Source of the DNA: Bacteroidales bacterium
Lineage (GTDB): Bacteria > Bacteroidota > Bacteroidia > Bacteroidales > VadinHA17
DNA length: 55,556 nt
Assembly (NCBI GenBank): GCA_007132995.1
Contig: SLNP01000027.1
Coordinates: 1-55,556, forward strand
Direction: 5' to 3'
Each line of letters opens with the position of its first letter. Position 1 is the stretch's first letter. Below, piece by piece: positions 9,961 through 18,786 of this stretch. The notes beneath the pieces are model-generated. The model was not told the DNA's origin. It saw only the letters and a list, made by a program, of their open reading frames with translations, and did not search any database. A program made the translations under genes and the position numbers.

Positions 9961-10341
9961 TCAGGACTTAACCGCGATTGTCTCTATCTCCACAAGAGAG
10001 CCCAGCGGAAGACCTTTTACCGCAAAAGCTGCCCTGGCGGGCTTCTCTTCGGTATAGTATTCGGCATAAACCTCGTTCATAGCTTTGAAGTAATCCATAT
10101 CTGCAAGAAGGCAGGTAGACTTCACCACATCACCAAAGCCGTATCCTGCTGCTTTGAGTATCGCACCTATATTCTCCATTACCTGTCTGGTCTGGGTGGT
10201 GATATCGTCACCGGCTATTTTTCCGGTTGAGGGATCTATAGGTACCTGACCCGAGATGTAGAGTGTCCCATTCACTTCAATGGCCTGACTGTAAGGGCCC
10301 ACTGCCGAAGGGGCCTCGCTGGTAGAAATAATCTTTTTCAT
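9961..10341 (-). CDS. ridA: RidA family enamine/imine deaminase
   Basis: RidA proteins hydrolyse reactive 2-aminoacrylate and related imines formed by PLP enzymes. The 126-residue product matches the family in length and carries the motifs APSAVGPYSQAIEVNGTLY, SGQVPIDP, and the substrate-binding Arg in ARAAFAVKGLPLGSLVEIE. It acts as a cytoplasmic trimer. It lies convergent to rplI and downstream of lptD with a gap of 115 bases; no exact -7 box was seen in that gap. Confidence 0.93.
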   Translation of the reverse strand: MKKIISTSEAPSAVGPYSQAIEVNGTLYISGQVPIDPSTGKIAGDDITTQTRQVMENIGAILKAAGYGFGDVVKSTCLLADMDYFKAMNEVYAEYYTEEKPARAAFAVKGLPLGSLVEIETIAVKS

Positions 10342-10456
10342 AGTTACTCTCTCTTTTGTTTATTAATCTGAATCATATTATGAGTTTTACTCTCTATGGT
10401 CTGCTGCTGGCGGCTCTGTCGTCAAAGCATTCCGGCACATCAATTAAAACTTTGCC

Positions 10457-13105
10457 TCAGAAGTTGTCACGATAGTCTCTTCTGCGCTCATACTTCAGAT
10501 CGCTTAGTATTGCAGAAGTAACACGAAGTGTAAAGTCCCAGCTTCTGAGGTATCCCGTTGGCACCCAGTTAAAGCTCATCTGCCAGCAGTGAAGATCTCT
10601 TTCAACCCCAATGCGCGTCATTGTCACTTCCCTCTGTTTTATGTCATATCCGCTAACATAACTGATCCACATCTTCTCTCCTATTCTGAGGTCTCCGGTA
10701 AATGTGACCTGCTGACTACGCCGTGAATCGGTCATGAATCGGGTATAGCTGTAGCTGTATGCTATTGACATACTCCATGGAAGATCAACCCTCATATATC
10801 CATAATCATCAAAGCGGGAATCTCCATTATGTCCGTTATGGGCAGATGGGAACTGCCCCCCGTTTTCAGGTGTGGCTCCTCCGCCACCGGTTCTTCCCTG
10901 TCTCGCGGTTGAGTGGCCGCCATTATCACCACTCCCCATCCATCCCTGTATAAGTCTGCCAAGATCGAAGCTTACACTGGTGCGGAAGTTCTGCAGGCTG
11001 GCTACCCCTTTGCCCGACTCCCATCTGTAACGATCAATGGTTCTGCCGGTAGTATCGGTATCGTAGATAGACCAGTTACCGCTGGCGGTTACACTTATTT
11101 GGTCCAGCAGGGTTGTTCTGAAGCTCATAGTGACAGGCGACCAGTTAAGTGAATCGGCAAACAGGTTGTAGTTTGTAGAAAAATTCAATCCCTCAATCAG
11201 CCGTCTGTTAGTTGCCTCACCGGTAGTATCTCCCCTTTCAAAAACCTTTGCTTCAACAATATTGCCTAGCGAGATGCTTACATTACCGCTTCTGCCGGGC
11301 AGAGAGGGTGTACCATAAAGGCTGTTTTCAAAGATAGAGTAGGTTGAGATATTGCCAAGCGTGTCGCGCTGTACTTCACGATACATTGATGATGCAAGCT
11401 GCTCTATATGGGGCACATAACTAAAGCTGAACGAAGGTCTTATAACCTGTCTTACAGCCTCAACCCGCGAATCACGCCTAAGCGGGGTAAAAAAGACGAA
11501 CATCTGAGGCGAGAAAGATGCCCGTATTGAAGGCCTGAGTGCGTGGCCGTAAAAGAGGCCGGAGATGGTATCTGTAACCACCCTCGGAGATATCTGGTTA
11601 AGATCCGGATCGAAATGGTCAGGCTCCCACCTTCTTTCAATTCTGGAAGGGTACAACACGCCACTGTATGACAATGAGGGTGATATTGAGAAATTATTGA
11701 ATGGCTGTACCTGAAAACTCAGCGGAATATCGTGTTTAAAGCCGGCTCTGGAGTCACTCCATACATGACGGGTAAAGAGAAGACTGTCGTATGTACTTAT
11801 CTGATTATTCATCCTTGCAGTATATTGGAACTGTATATCCTCATACCATCTTGAAGGGCCGGCCGCAGTACGGGAGCGAAACGGGAAAATACGAGAAACA
11901 TTGAAGATGACATTGGGAAGGTTCAGGTTGACAGTCTGATTGGCAACATTCTGACTATGGTTAAGACTGGCCTGCAGATTGAAGGGGGTACCGGCCCAGT
12001 TTCTGGAGTAACTTACCGATGAGTTTCGCTGAGTGGTAACATTCTCCAGGGGCTGATAGGTATTGTTTCTGTCGAAATTGCTTGAGCTCATATTGACACT
12101 GGCCGAAAAGCGGGAGCCGGGATGCGCTTTAGGGTCCTGGGCATGACTCCATGTAACCCTGTAGTTCCTCGACCTGGAGTAGTCCTCAAGCCCTCTGTAG
12201 CCTGTAACATTATTGGCGTAGCTGAATGAGAAGTTACCCGAAAACCTGTAACGGAGGTTGTACCTGGTATTGGCCGAACCAAGCCATGTACCGTTGGTAT
12301 ATATGTTTCCTGTCAGCCTTAAATCAAAGTAGTCATTACCGGCAAAATAGAACCCCCCGTCGGCAAGATAGTATCCGCGAAGCTGCTCCTGACCATATCT
12401 TGGCATAATGATACCTGAGGCGAGCCTCTCCTGCACCGGGAAATAGCCAAAAGGGAGTATTATGGGAAGGGGGATATCTTCGATTACCAGATAGGCCGGG
12501 CCGCTCACAATCCTCTCGCCCGGATAGACCTTTGACCGGGGCATCACTATTTTGAAATGGGGGTGCTCCGCATCACAGGTGGTATAGCTGCTACCTCCCA
12601 GATGCAGGGTTCCGTCATCATGCATCTTTGTTACCGAGCTGTGCAGGAAGCCATCCTCCTGCTGGGTTACTACATTATGAATAATAGCCCTCTCAGTCCT
12701 GAAGTTATATTTTAATGACTTGACCTCAAACTCTTCGTTACCCTCGCGAAATAGTGCTGTGCCTGTGAGGTTACCCGTTGAATCGCGTCGTCCCGAGGCA
12801 TAGACAGTAGCCTCATCCATATCCAGAACGATAGAGTCCGCTCGCAGGAAGATATTGCCGTATGTCACCTCAGCCCCGTCAATGAGGTAGACCTTCCTGT
12901 TTACAAGATCGTTTATTTTGGTTCCGGCTGCCCGATAGGTTACCGGAGCATCTATGGCTCCGGATGATACACCAAGCCTCATGCGTATAGTATCATGATC
13001 TGCAGCCACTGTTGTATCCCTTATAACATCTGTCTGCTGGCCCGAAATGTGCACAACGGCAAAAAGAGCCAAAAAAAGAGCCGCTATGTGTCTCTTGCTT
13101 ATCAA
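10457..13105 (-). CDS. lptD: LptD-like outer-membrane LPS assembly protein
   Basis: This large outer-membrane protein of 882 residues has an N-terminal signal peptide (MISKRHIAALFLALFAVVH, cleavage near SGQ-Q). An OstA/LptA-like beta-jellyroll at about residues 60-200 follows (VYLIDGAEVTYGNIFLRADS). The rest is a long series of alternating aromatic beta strands typical of a 26-strand barrel, ending ...RDYRDNF. LptD inserts lipopolysaccharide into the outer leaflet. The start codon is TTG at 13105: no ATG precedes the signal peptide in frame. The promoter box overlaps the amidase promoter. Confidence 0.85.
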   Translation of the reverse strand: MISKRHIAALFLALFAVVHISGQQTDVIRDTTVAADHDTIRMRLGVSSGAIDAPVTYRAAGTKINDLVNRKVYLIDGAEVTYGNIFLRADSIVLDMDEATVYASGRRDSTGNLTGTALFREGNEEFEVKSLKYNFRTERAIIHNVVTQQEDGFLHSSVTKMHDDGTLHLGGSSYTTCDAEHPHFKIVMPRSKVYPGERIVSGPAYLVIEDIPLPIILPFGYFPVQERLASGIIMPRYGQEQLRGYYLADGGFYFAGNDYFDLRLTGNIYTNGTWLGSANTRYNLRYRFSGNFSFSYANNVTGYRGLEDYSRSRNYRVTWSHAQDPKAHPGSRFSASVNMSSSNFDRNNTYQPLENVTTQRNSSVSYSRNWAGTPFNLQASLNHSQNVANQTVNLNLPNVIFNVSRIFPFRSRTAAGPSRWYEDIQFQYTARMNNQISTYDSLLFTRHVWSDSRAGFKHDIPLSFQVQPFNNFSISPSLSYSGVLYPSRIERRWEPDHFDPDLNQISPRVVTDTISGLFYGHALRPSIRASFSPQMFVFFTPLRRDSRVEAVRQVIRPSFSFSYVPHIEQLASSMYREVQRDTLGNISTYSIFENSLYGTPSLPGRSGNVSISLGNIVEAKVFERGDTTGEATNRRLIEGLNFSTNYNLFADSLNWSPVTMSFRTTLLDQISVTASGNWSIYDTDTTGRTIDRYRWESGKGVASLQNFRTSVSFDLGRLIQGWMGSGDNGGHSTARQGRTGGGGATPENGGQFPSAHNGHNGDSRFDDYGYMRVDLPWSMSIAYSYSYTRFMTDSRRSQQVTFTGDLRIGEKMWISYVSGYDIKQREVTMTRIGVERDLHCWQMSFNWVPTGYLRSWDFTLRVTSAILSDLKYERRRDYRDNF

Positions 13106-13129
13106 GGAATACGACTTAAAAACACTATT

Positions 13130-13161
13130 TTTGTATGTTTTCTGTTTCCAACCTATATTTG
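13130..13161 (+). promoter_or_regulatory. Promoter of the amidase-mlaD operon (TTTG-N20-TATATTTG)
   Basis: TTTG at 13130-13133 and TATATTTG at 13154-13161 are spaced by 20 bases, the best complete match to the Bacteroidota -33/-7 promoter in the window. Predicted start near 13168, 28 nt before the ATG. A further box, TATTTTTG, at 13126-13133 overlaps the -33 element. Confidence 0.7.
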
Positions 13162-13166
13162 ACAGG

Positions 13167-13174
13167 CAAAACTA
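13167..13174 (-). promoter_or_regulatory. -7 box for lptD
   Basis: Minus strand TAGTTTTG, an exact TAnnTTTG match. Predicted start near 13160, about 55 nt before the TTG start of lptD. It lies only five bases from the opposing amidase -7 box. Confidence 0.55.
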
Positions 13175-13195
13175 TAAAAAAAAAGCGGGCCTGAG

Positions 13196-14332
13196 ATGAA
13201 TGCCACAACAAATAAGAGCGGTTACAAATGGGGCTGCATCATCGGTTCAATTCCGGCCCTCCCTCTTCTTGCACTCTTTCTCCTTACCCTTGCCATGCCA
13301 CTTAATGGTAACGGGCAAGAAAGGAAGTTTGTTGTTGTTATCGACCCCGGTCACGGGGGGCGTGATCCGGGAGCTCTGGGGGCAACAAGCAGGGAGAAAG
13401 ATGTTGTCCTGGCAGTGGCACTTAAAACAGGAGAATACATAAGAAGGTACATGGACGATATTGAGGTGATTTTTACACGCGAAGCAGATGTACATGTCGA
13501 TCTGGATCGCAGGGCTGAAATTGCCAACAGCAACAGGGCCGATCTTTTCATATCAATACATGCGAATGGTTTTCAGAACAGATCTGTCAGAGGGGCCGAA
13601 ACTTTTATTCTGGGGCCCACCAGGGGTGAACAGAACCTCGAGCTTGTAATGAAAGAGAATGCGGTTATTTTACTGGAAGAGGACTACTCAACAAGATATG
13701 AGGGTTTCGATCCGAAGTCTCCCGAATCCTATGTAATATTCACCCTTATGCAGAATGTTTACCAGAAACAGAGTCTGGAGTTTGCCGGTCTGGTACAGGA
13801 TCAGTTCAGAGACAGGGTTAACAGATCAGACAGGGGTGTTAAGCAGGGTGGGTTGCTGGTGCTCTGGATGACAACAATGCCAAGCGTACTTATTGAACTC
13901 GGGTTTATCTCAAATCCTGAGGAGGAGCGATTCATGAACTCGGAAGAGGGGCAGGTTTATCTTGCTTCGGCGATATTCAGGGCCTTCAGAGACTACAAGA
14001 ACAGTATTGACAAAAAAAGTGTTGTAAGTGTTGCCCCCGGTGAGACCAGGGAAGAGGAATCTGAAAAGGATGACATCTGGTTCACTGTACAGATAGCATC
14101 CACCACATCAAGAGTGGGCCTCCTTTCGGAGAACTTCAGAGGGCTCGACAACCTTCATGAGATAGTTGGTGAAGACCGTAACAGATATACATCAGGAAGG
14201 TTCACATCATACCAGAAGGCTGTAGCCTACAGGAGAGAGGTAAGCAAACTCTTTCCTGACGCCTTTGTCACAGCGGTTAAAAACGGGAGAATCATACCTC
14301 TTCAGGAGGCAAGAGAAAGGATAATAAGATGA
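13196..14332 (+). CDS. amiC: N-acetylmuramoyl-L-alanine amidase (Amidase_3) with SPOR-like C-terminus
   Basis: This zinc hydrolase cuts the bond between MurNAc and L-Ala in peptidoglycan and is used in daughter-cell separation. The 378-residue protein has a hydrophobic signal segment at about 17-38, then the catalytic domain. Zinc ligands are visible in VVIDPGHGGRDPGALG, the Glu of SREKDVVLAVA, and SIHANGF; the catalytic Glu lies in VLIELGFISNPEEERF. The last 85 residues (WFTVQIASTT onward to VTAVKNGRIIPL) resemble a SPOR repeat that would bind denuded glycan. It overlaps the next gene by four bases (ATGA). Confidence 0.9.
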   Translation: MNATTNKSGYKWGCIIGSIPALPLLALFLLTLAMPLNGNGQERKFVVVIDPGHGGRDPGALGATSREKDVVLAVALKTGEYIRRYMDDIEVIFTREADVHVDLDRRAEIANSNRADLFISIHANGFQNRSVRGAETFILGPTRGEQNLELVMKENAVILLEEDYSTRYEGFDPKSPESYVIFTLMQNVYQKQSLEFAGLVQDQFRDRVNRSDRGVKQGGLLVLWMTTMPSVLIELGFISNPEEERFMNSEEGQVYLASAIFRAFRDYKNSIDKKSVVSVAPGETREEESEKDDIWFTVQIASTTSRVGLLSENFRGLDNLHEIVGEDRNRYTSGRFTSYQKAVAYRREVSKLFPDAFVTAVKNGRIIPLQEARERIIR

Positions 14333-15291
14333 GTGAAGTGACTGCCAGAGTCAGGATTCCCAGAGAGATAAAAATAGGGGTAACAGCCCTTCTCACAATA
14401 GCGGCTTTTGTATGGCTTTACGGATTTCTAAAAGGCGAAAACATCCTGAAGAGGACATCTCTATACTACATTGTTTATGATGATGTCAGCGGGCTAAAAG
14501 AGTCTGATCCGGTCGAAGTTAGTGGTTATAAGGTTGGCATAGTTCAGGATGTCAGCTTTATAGATGACGGCAGTGGCAGGCTTATTGTCAGTTTAAGTAT
14601 AGAGGAGAAGATCGCTGTTCCCAAGGGCAGTGTGGCCGAGATAACGCCGGCCTCTCTGATAGCCGGAATGAAAATACGGTTACTATTCAGTGGCGCCCCC
14701 GCCTTTTACAGTAGCGGAGACACAATAAAGGGCAGAGTTGAGCAGAGCATACTAGTTACTGCGGAGAAGGAGCTTCTACCCCTCAGAGATGGGGTTACCT
14801 CCACCCTTGCAAGGCTTGATTCGGTGCTGGCCGGTATTGACAAGATGTTATCTCCCTCCTTTATTGAAGATTTAAATCAGAGTGCCGCAAACATAAAGGA
14901 GATAACCGGCTCTCTGGGCAATACCCTTCAGGAGAGAGAGAGAGAGTTGTCGGAAACTGTTGAAAATCTGCATCGCTTTTCGGGTGTTATGGCAGAGAGA
15001 GCCTCATCAATAGACACAATGATACTCAACATCGCAGCCATATCCGATTCACTGGCGAAATCAGATCTTTTCCCGGCACTCAGCTCCCTCAGTAAGGCAG
15101 CAAATGAGACATCAGAACTTCTTGCAGAGCTTAACAGCGGGAAAGGTTCAGCCGGAATGCTTCTCAAAGATGACGCCATGTACATAAACCTGACCAGAAG
15201 TCTTGAGGATCTTCAGCGGCTTCTGGAAGACCTCCGGGAAAACCCCGGGAGGTACCTTCACTTCTCCATTTTCGGTCGGAGGAATAATTAA
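14329..15291 (+). CDS. MlaD/MCE family protein
   Basis: MlaD-type proteins bind lipid in the periplasm for transport between the membranes. The 320-residue protein has one N-terminal membrane anchor (about 16-32, IGVTALLTIAAFVWLYGFL). An MCE domain at about 40-120 follows, containing YDDVSGLKESDPVEVSGYKVGIV. A long helical, probably coiled-coil tail reaches the C-terminus. No permease or ATPase genes (mlaE, mlaF) are adjacent, so its partners must lie elsewhere. The start overlaps the amidase stop codon (ATGA), showing co-translation. Confidence 0.88.
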   Translation: MSEVTARVRIPREIKIGVTALLTIAAFVWLYGFLKGENILKRTSLYYIVYDDVSGLKESDPVEVSGYKVGIVQDVSFIDDGSGRLIVSLSIEEKIAVPKGSVAEITPASLIAGMKIRLLFSGAPAFYSSGDTIKGRVEQSILVTAEKELLPLRDGVTSTLARLDSVLAGIDKMLSPSFIEDLNQSAANIKEITGSLGNTLQERERELSETVENLHRFSGVMAERASSIDTMILNIAAISDSLAKSDLFPALSSLSKAANETSELLAELNSGKGSAGMLLKDDAMYINLTRSLEDLQRLLEDLRENPGRYLHFSIFGRRNN

Positions 15292-15637
15292 AGCTTTAGA
15301 TCAGCATTCTTAAGAAGTAGAGCAATAGGATAATAGGATCTGAAGTGCGATCTTTTATCCATTTTTCATCGATAAAAGAGCCTCTTTAAAAGGCTGGTCA
15401 TACAAAGGCCTGACAATGAATGCGGAGTGTGTTTTGGTTCCTTAAAACATTGTAAATCAGCGCTTTATTTATATAATTTTTTTTCATGCGATAACTGTTT
15501 GACCATTAAAACCATATACTTTTTTTGTCAAAGTCAACAGCAAATAGATTTTTTTTTTACCGATTTTTTTTCAAATATTGTTTGCTCATTCGACGAATGT
15601 CGACTTTTTGTTTTACCATATAACCAGCCAACATAAT
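15292..15637 (+). other. AT-rich gap before dnaA
   Basis: No gene is supported here. The gap holds an inverted repeat TCTTTTATC (15351-15359) / GATAAAAGA (15371-15379) with an 11-base loop and a following AGCC/GGCT stem, which may end the mlaD transcript. It then becomes very T-rich. TATTGTTTG at 15576-15584 is a near match to a -7 box with one extra base and is a possible dnaA promoter. Only one weak DnaA-box-like sequence (TTATCCATT) was seen, so an origin is not called. Confidence 0.5.
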
Positions 15638-17068
15638 ATGAAGAGGTCTCATCATGATGTATGGAGTAACTGCCTCCAAATAATAAAGGATATAATACCG
15701 GCAGTTAGCTTTAAGACATGGTTTGAGCCTATAACACCGTTGAAACTGGAGAACAATGTGCTCACAATTCAGGTGCCCAGTCCCTTCTTCTACGAATATC
15801 TGGAAGAGCAGTACATTGACATTCTCAGGAAGACTTTACGCCGTGAGATAGGTTCTGAGGCCAAGCTTGAGTATAATGTAGTGATGGAGAACAGCACCTT
15901 CTCCAATGGAAAGCCCTACACCGTCAAATACCCATCCAGAAACAAGGCTGAACTAAGCAACAAGCCTGTGCAGGTCCCCCTCGAGGTTACGCAGTCTTCC
16001 ATAAAGAATCCCTTTATCATACCGGGTATAAAGAAGGTACATTTCGATCCAAGGCTCAACCCCGATTACAACTTTAATAATTTCATAGAGGGAGAGTGCA
16101 ACCGGCTGGCCAGATCTGCCGGTCTTGCAATAGGTGAGAGTCCCGGAAAAACTGCCTTCAACCCGTTAATGGTATATGGCGACCCGGGGTTGGGTAAAAC
16201 TCATCTGGCCCAGGCCATCGGTATTCTGGTAAAAGAGAAGCACCCCGATAAGGTTGTACTCTATGTCAACGCAAACAAATTTCAAACACAGTTCGTTGAG
16301 TCAATAAGAAACAACAACCGTAATGACTTTCTCCATTTCTATCAAATGATAGATCTGCTTATACTTGATGATGTTCAGGAGTTTGCGGGAAAGGAGAAGA
16401 CGCAGGACACTTTCTTCCACATATTCAACCACCTGCATCAGTCGGGCAAACAGCTTATTCTAACATGCGACAGGCCACCTGTAGAGCTTCAGGGAATGGA
16501 GCAGAGGCTTCTCTCGAGATTTAAATGGGGTCTCCTGGCCGATCTGCAGAGACCCGACTATGAAACACGGTTGGCCATACTGAAGAATAAGGCATATAAC
16601 GACGGTATAGATCTGCCATCAGATGTCTTTGAGTATCTCGCCGAAAATGTTTCAAACAATGTAAGAGAGCTTGAGGCTGTGCTCATATCTCTCTATGCCC
16701 AGTCAACCCTGAACCGAAAAGAGATCACTCTCGAGCTGGCAAGGGAGATTATTGACAAACTTGTAAGCAGCTCAAAGAAAGAGATTACGATAGACTATAT
16801 ACAAAAAGTGGTATGCGACTACTATAAAATACCGCTTGAACTTATGCAGGGTAAGACAAGAAAAAGGGAGATAGTACAGGCAAGACAGGTCTCCATGTTC
16901 TTTTCGAAAAGTCTCACCAAGTCATCGCTGGCCAATATAGGAGCCAATATAGGAGGTAAAGATCATGCCACGGTACTGCACGCCTGTAAGACCGTTAATA
17001 ACCTCATTGAGACTGACAAGCACTTCCGGAATCAGATAAGCGAGCTGGAGAAAAAACTTAAGGTTTAG
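15638..17068 (+). CDS. dnaA: Chromosomal replication initiator DnaA
   Basis: DnaA binds DnaA boxes and melts the replication origin. The 476-residue protein begins MKRSHHDVWSNCLQII with the N-terminal protein-contact domain (SFKTWFEPI). After a linker comes the AAA+ domain with Walker A GDPGLGKTH near residue 182 and Walker B DLLILDDVQEF. The C-terminal helix-turn-helix has the signature IGGKDHATVLHACKTV. An in-frame upstream ATG at 15578 was rejected because it lies at the putative -7 box and adds unrelated sequence. dnaN is not adjacent; recF lies about 8 kb away. Confidence 0.97.
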   Translation: MKRSHHDVWSNCLQIIKDIIPAVSFKTWFEPITPLKLENNVLTIQVPSPFFYEYLEEQYIDILRKTLRREIGSEAKLEYNVVMENSTFSNGKPYTVKYPSRNKAELSNKPVQVPLEVTQSSIKNPFIIPGIKKVHFDPRLNPDYNFNNFIEGECNRLARSAGLAIGESPGKTAFNPLMVYGDPGLGKTHLAQAIGILVKEKHPDKVVLYVNANKFQTQFVESIRNNNRNDFLHFYQMIDLLILDDVQEFAGKEKTQDTFFHIFNHLHQSGKQLILTCDRPPVELQGMEQRLLSRFKWGLLADLQRPDYETRLAILKNKAYNDGIDLPSDVFEYLAENVSNNVRELEAVLISLYAQSTLNRKEITLELAREIIDKLVSSSKKEITIDYIQKVVCDYYKIPLELMQGKTRKREIVQARQVSMFFSKSLTKSSLANIGANIGGKDHATVLHACKTVNNLIETDKHFRNQISELEKKLKV

Positions 17069-17081
17069 CCGGTTCTCCTAC

Positions 17082-17124
17082 TCTCTCTCCACCGATTATC
17101 GGTAAAGGAGCCTTTGTTTTTACA
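17082..17124 (+). terminator. Possible terminator after dnaA
   Basis: CTCC-ACCGA...TCGGT-..GGAG forms a short imperfect stem, followed by CCTTTGTTTTT. It is weaker than the other terminators in this window. Confidence 0.35.
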
Positions 17125-17168
17125 TTTTTTTTTCGTATTTTTCCCCTTTCGATAAACCGGTGGCTCCT

Positions 17169-17384
17169 ATGATAAGGTTCCTTAAAAGAAACTGCGTAAT
17201 TCTGAGCCTTCTCCTGCTCACCCTTGTATCTGTGGCATGTGCCTCATCCAGAAGGGGTACATACCTTGAAAGAAGACGAAAGGCGACTCTTGTGAACACT
17301 TCGCAGCTTGGAAAAAACCGATATTTTTTCTCACCGCAGTATCAGCGAAGACTACAAAGAGATATCAGACGAAGAAGGCGATAG
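17169..17384 (+). CDS. Small putative lipoprotein
   Basis: I do not recognise a family. The 71-residue product has a clear lipoprotein signal: basic MIRFLKR, a hydrophobic stretch, and lipobox LVSVAC with Cys 24. The mature part is strongly basic and ends RRLQRDIRRRRR. A GTG three codons upstream (17160) is in frame, but the ATG is preferred. The basic mature part could contact peptidoglycan, lipopolysaccharide or nucleic acid, but this is speculation. It is convergent with the PhnP-like gene. Confidence 0.65.
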   Translation: MIRFLKRNCVILSLLLLTLVSVACASSRRGTYLERRRKATLVNTSQLGKNRYFFSPQYQRRLQRDIRRRRR

Positions 17385-17410
17385 CATCTCCCTGCCAGCT
17401 AATGCTCACC

Positions 17411-18184
17411 CTACAGGTAGAGAGTCAGTCCGTCGTAGGCAAGCGAAACATCTTCAGGCAGCTCCGGAGAGACATTGATGTATCTGCCCATATGGTGTCC
17501 AATATGGGTCAGGTATGTATGCCGGGGCAACAGCAGCCGGGATATCTCCAGAGCACCATCCAGGTTAAAGTGCGATATATGCTTCTCCTTTCTCAATGCA
17601 TTTATCACCAACAGATCTACCCCTTTAAGAAGCGACAGACTTTTGTCAGGAATAGAGTCGGCATCTGTAATATAGGCAAGATTACCCATCCTGAAGCCAT
17701 ATACCGGAAGTTTCCTGTGAAATACCCTTACCGGTACTACCTCTACATTGCCCACGCTAAAAGGAATACCATCTTCAATATTTATAATATCCATTCTGGG
17801 TATTCCGGGATATCCCGGTTCACAGAACACATATGAGAAAACACGCTCAATAGCCCTTCTTGCCCTGGTCTCAGCGAATATTTTCATTGGCCTCCTGCTT
17901 AGATAGTTATAAGCACGAATATCATCAAGTCCGCCAATATGGTCCAGGTGCTCATGAGTCACAATAACGGCATCAAGCCGGGAGACGCCCTCTCTCAGCA
18001 TCTGTTGGCGGAAGTCAGGGCCGGCATCTATTGTCACTACAGCATTTTCACTCTCAACAAGAAGAGACGACCTGAGGCGTCTGTCTCTGACATCATCAGA
18101 GATGCAGGTATCACACCTGCAGCCTATGACAGGAACGCCCTGAGAGGTGCCGGTACCCAGAAATGTAATCTTCAATTTCTTCAC
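17411..18184 (-). CDS. PhnP-like metallo-beta-lactamase-fold hydrolase
   Basis: This predicted phosphodiesterase of the MBL fold has about 257 residues. It shows the N-terminal KITFLGTGTSQGVPVIGC with the CRCDTC cysteine cluster typical of PhnP-like members, the metal motif THEHLDHIGG, and later histidines in FHRKLPVYG, TDAD and HISHFNLDG. The start is uncertain. No ATG exists in frame; GTG at 18226, GTG at 18184 and TTG at 18175 are possible, and TTG would give the usual family start MKITFLGTG. The 18184 GTG is given as a compromise. The true substrate is unknown; family members hydrolyse cyclic or nucleotide phosphodiesters. Confidence 0.85.
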   Translation of the reverse strand: MKKLKITFLGTGTSQGVPVIGCRCDTCISDDVRDRRLRSSLLVESENAVVTIDAGPDFRQQMLREGVSRLDAVIVTHEHLDHIGGLDDIRAYNYLSRRPMKIFAETRARRAIERVFSYVFCEPGYPGIPRMDIINIEDGIPFSVGNVEVVPVRVFHRKLPVYGFRMGNLAYITDADSIPDKSLSLLKGVDLLVINALRKEKHISHFNLDGALEISRLLLPRHTYLTHIGHHMGRYINVSPELPEDVSLAYDGLTLYL

Positions 18185-18314
18185 AACAGATCGATATTGT
18201 TCAATATCATAGAGCAGTGGCGACACGGGGAGAGCCTAATCGGGGAATCCTACCGCCAATAAAGCGACAACTGCTCTTATTTGCGAAATTAGTCGTTTTA
18301 AATGTCTGCAACAA

Positions 18315-18631
18315 TGTTCTCTCTCAAGTTTTGGCCTTGACCCAGAGTTTGGCTTTCTACCTTTGTTGTTTGACCAGCATTTCTCTCTCACCTTTTTTGC
18401 TTAGACCTAAAGTGTTGATTTATAACTCTTTTGACGGCCCAAAGGTCTCTCTTCTACTTTTTTTGCTTAGACCAAAAGTGGGCTTCCACCTTTTTTGCTT
18501 GACCAAAAAAGTTATCTCTCAACTTTTGGCCTTACCCAAATTTCGGCTTTCTACCTTTTGCTTGACCAGCATCACTATCTCACCTTTTTTTGCTTGACCA
18601 AAAAAAGGTGACCAAAAAAACTCAAGGCCTG
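18315..18631 (+). repeat. Dispersed mosaic repeat, copy 1 (acttttggcct / gcttgaccaaaa units)
   Basis: Repeated modules include CTCTCAACTTTTGGCCTT, GGCTTTCTACCTTTTGCTTG, TATCTCACCTTTTTTTGC and GGGCTTCCACCTTTTTTGC. The same modules, in a different order and number, recur at 55261-55541. Both copies end with the identical sequence TCAAGGCCTGCAGTGAGTTT and then GGGGA. Confidence 0.85.
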
Positions 18632-18784
18632 CAGTGAGTTTGGGGACCGGTTTTATAGTGAAGCCGTCCGCGTCGGAACTCGCATGCTTTGCATGCTCAG
18701 ACAGCTGACGCTTTAACAGCTGCAATTTGTAACTGCCCGTAATATGCTTCACTATTTCAACCGCTCTTTTTCCCAAACTCACTG
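18632..18784. repeat. 153-bp inverted-repeat element (MITE-like)
   Basis: The left arm (18632-18664) starts CAGTGAGTTTGGGGACCGG and ends ATAGTGAAGC. The right arm (18746-18784) is its imperfect reverse complement: GCTTCACTAT, then CAACCG, then CCCAAACTCACTG. The outer 13 bases and the inner 10 bases are perfect. Inside lies a GCATGC-TTT-GCATGC palindrome. The first 15 bases recur at 55542-55556, where the window ends. No transposase is encoded and no clear target-site duplication was found. Confidence 0.7.
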
Positions 18785-18786
18785 AG

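Noticed and set aside
15292..15637. Replication origin next to dnaA
   Set aside because: The region is AT-rich, but only one poor DnaA-box-like sequence was seen; strand skew over the whole genome would be needed.
15578..15637. Earlier ATG for dnaA adding 20 residues
   Set aside because: It falls on the likely promoter and the added residues do not match DnaA; the usual start is at 15638.
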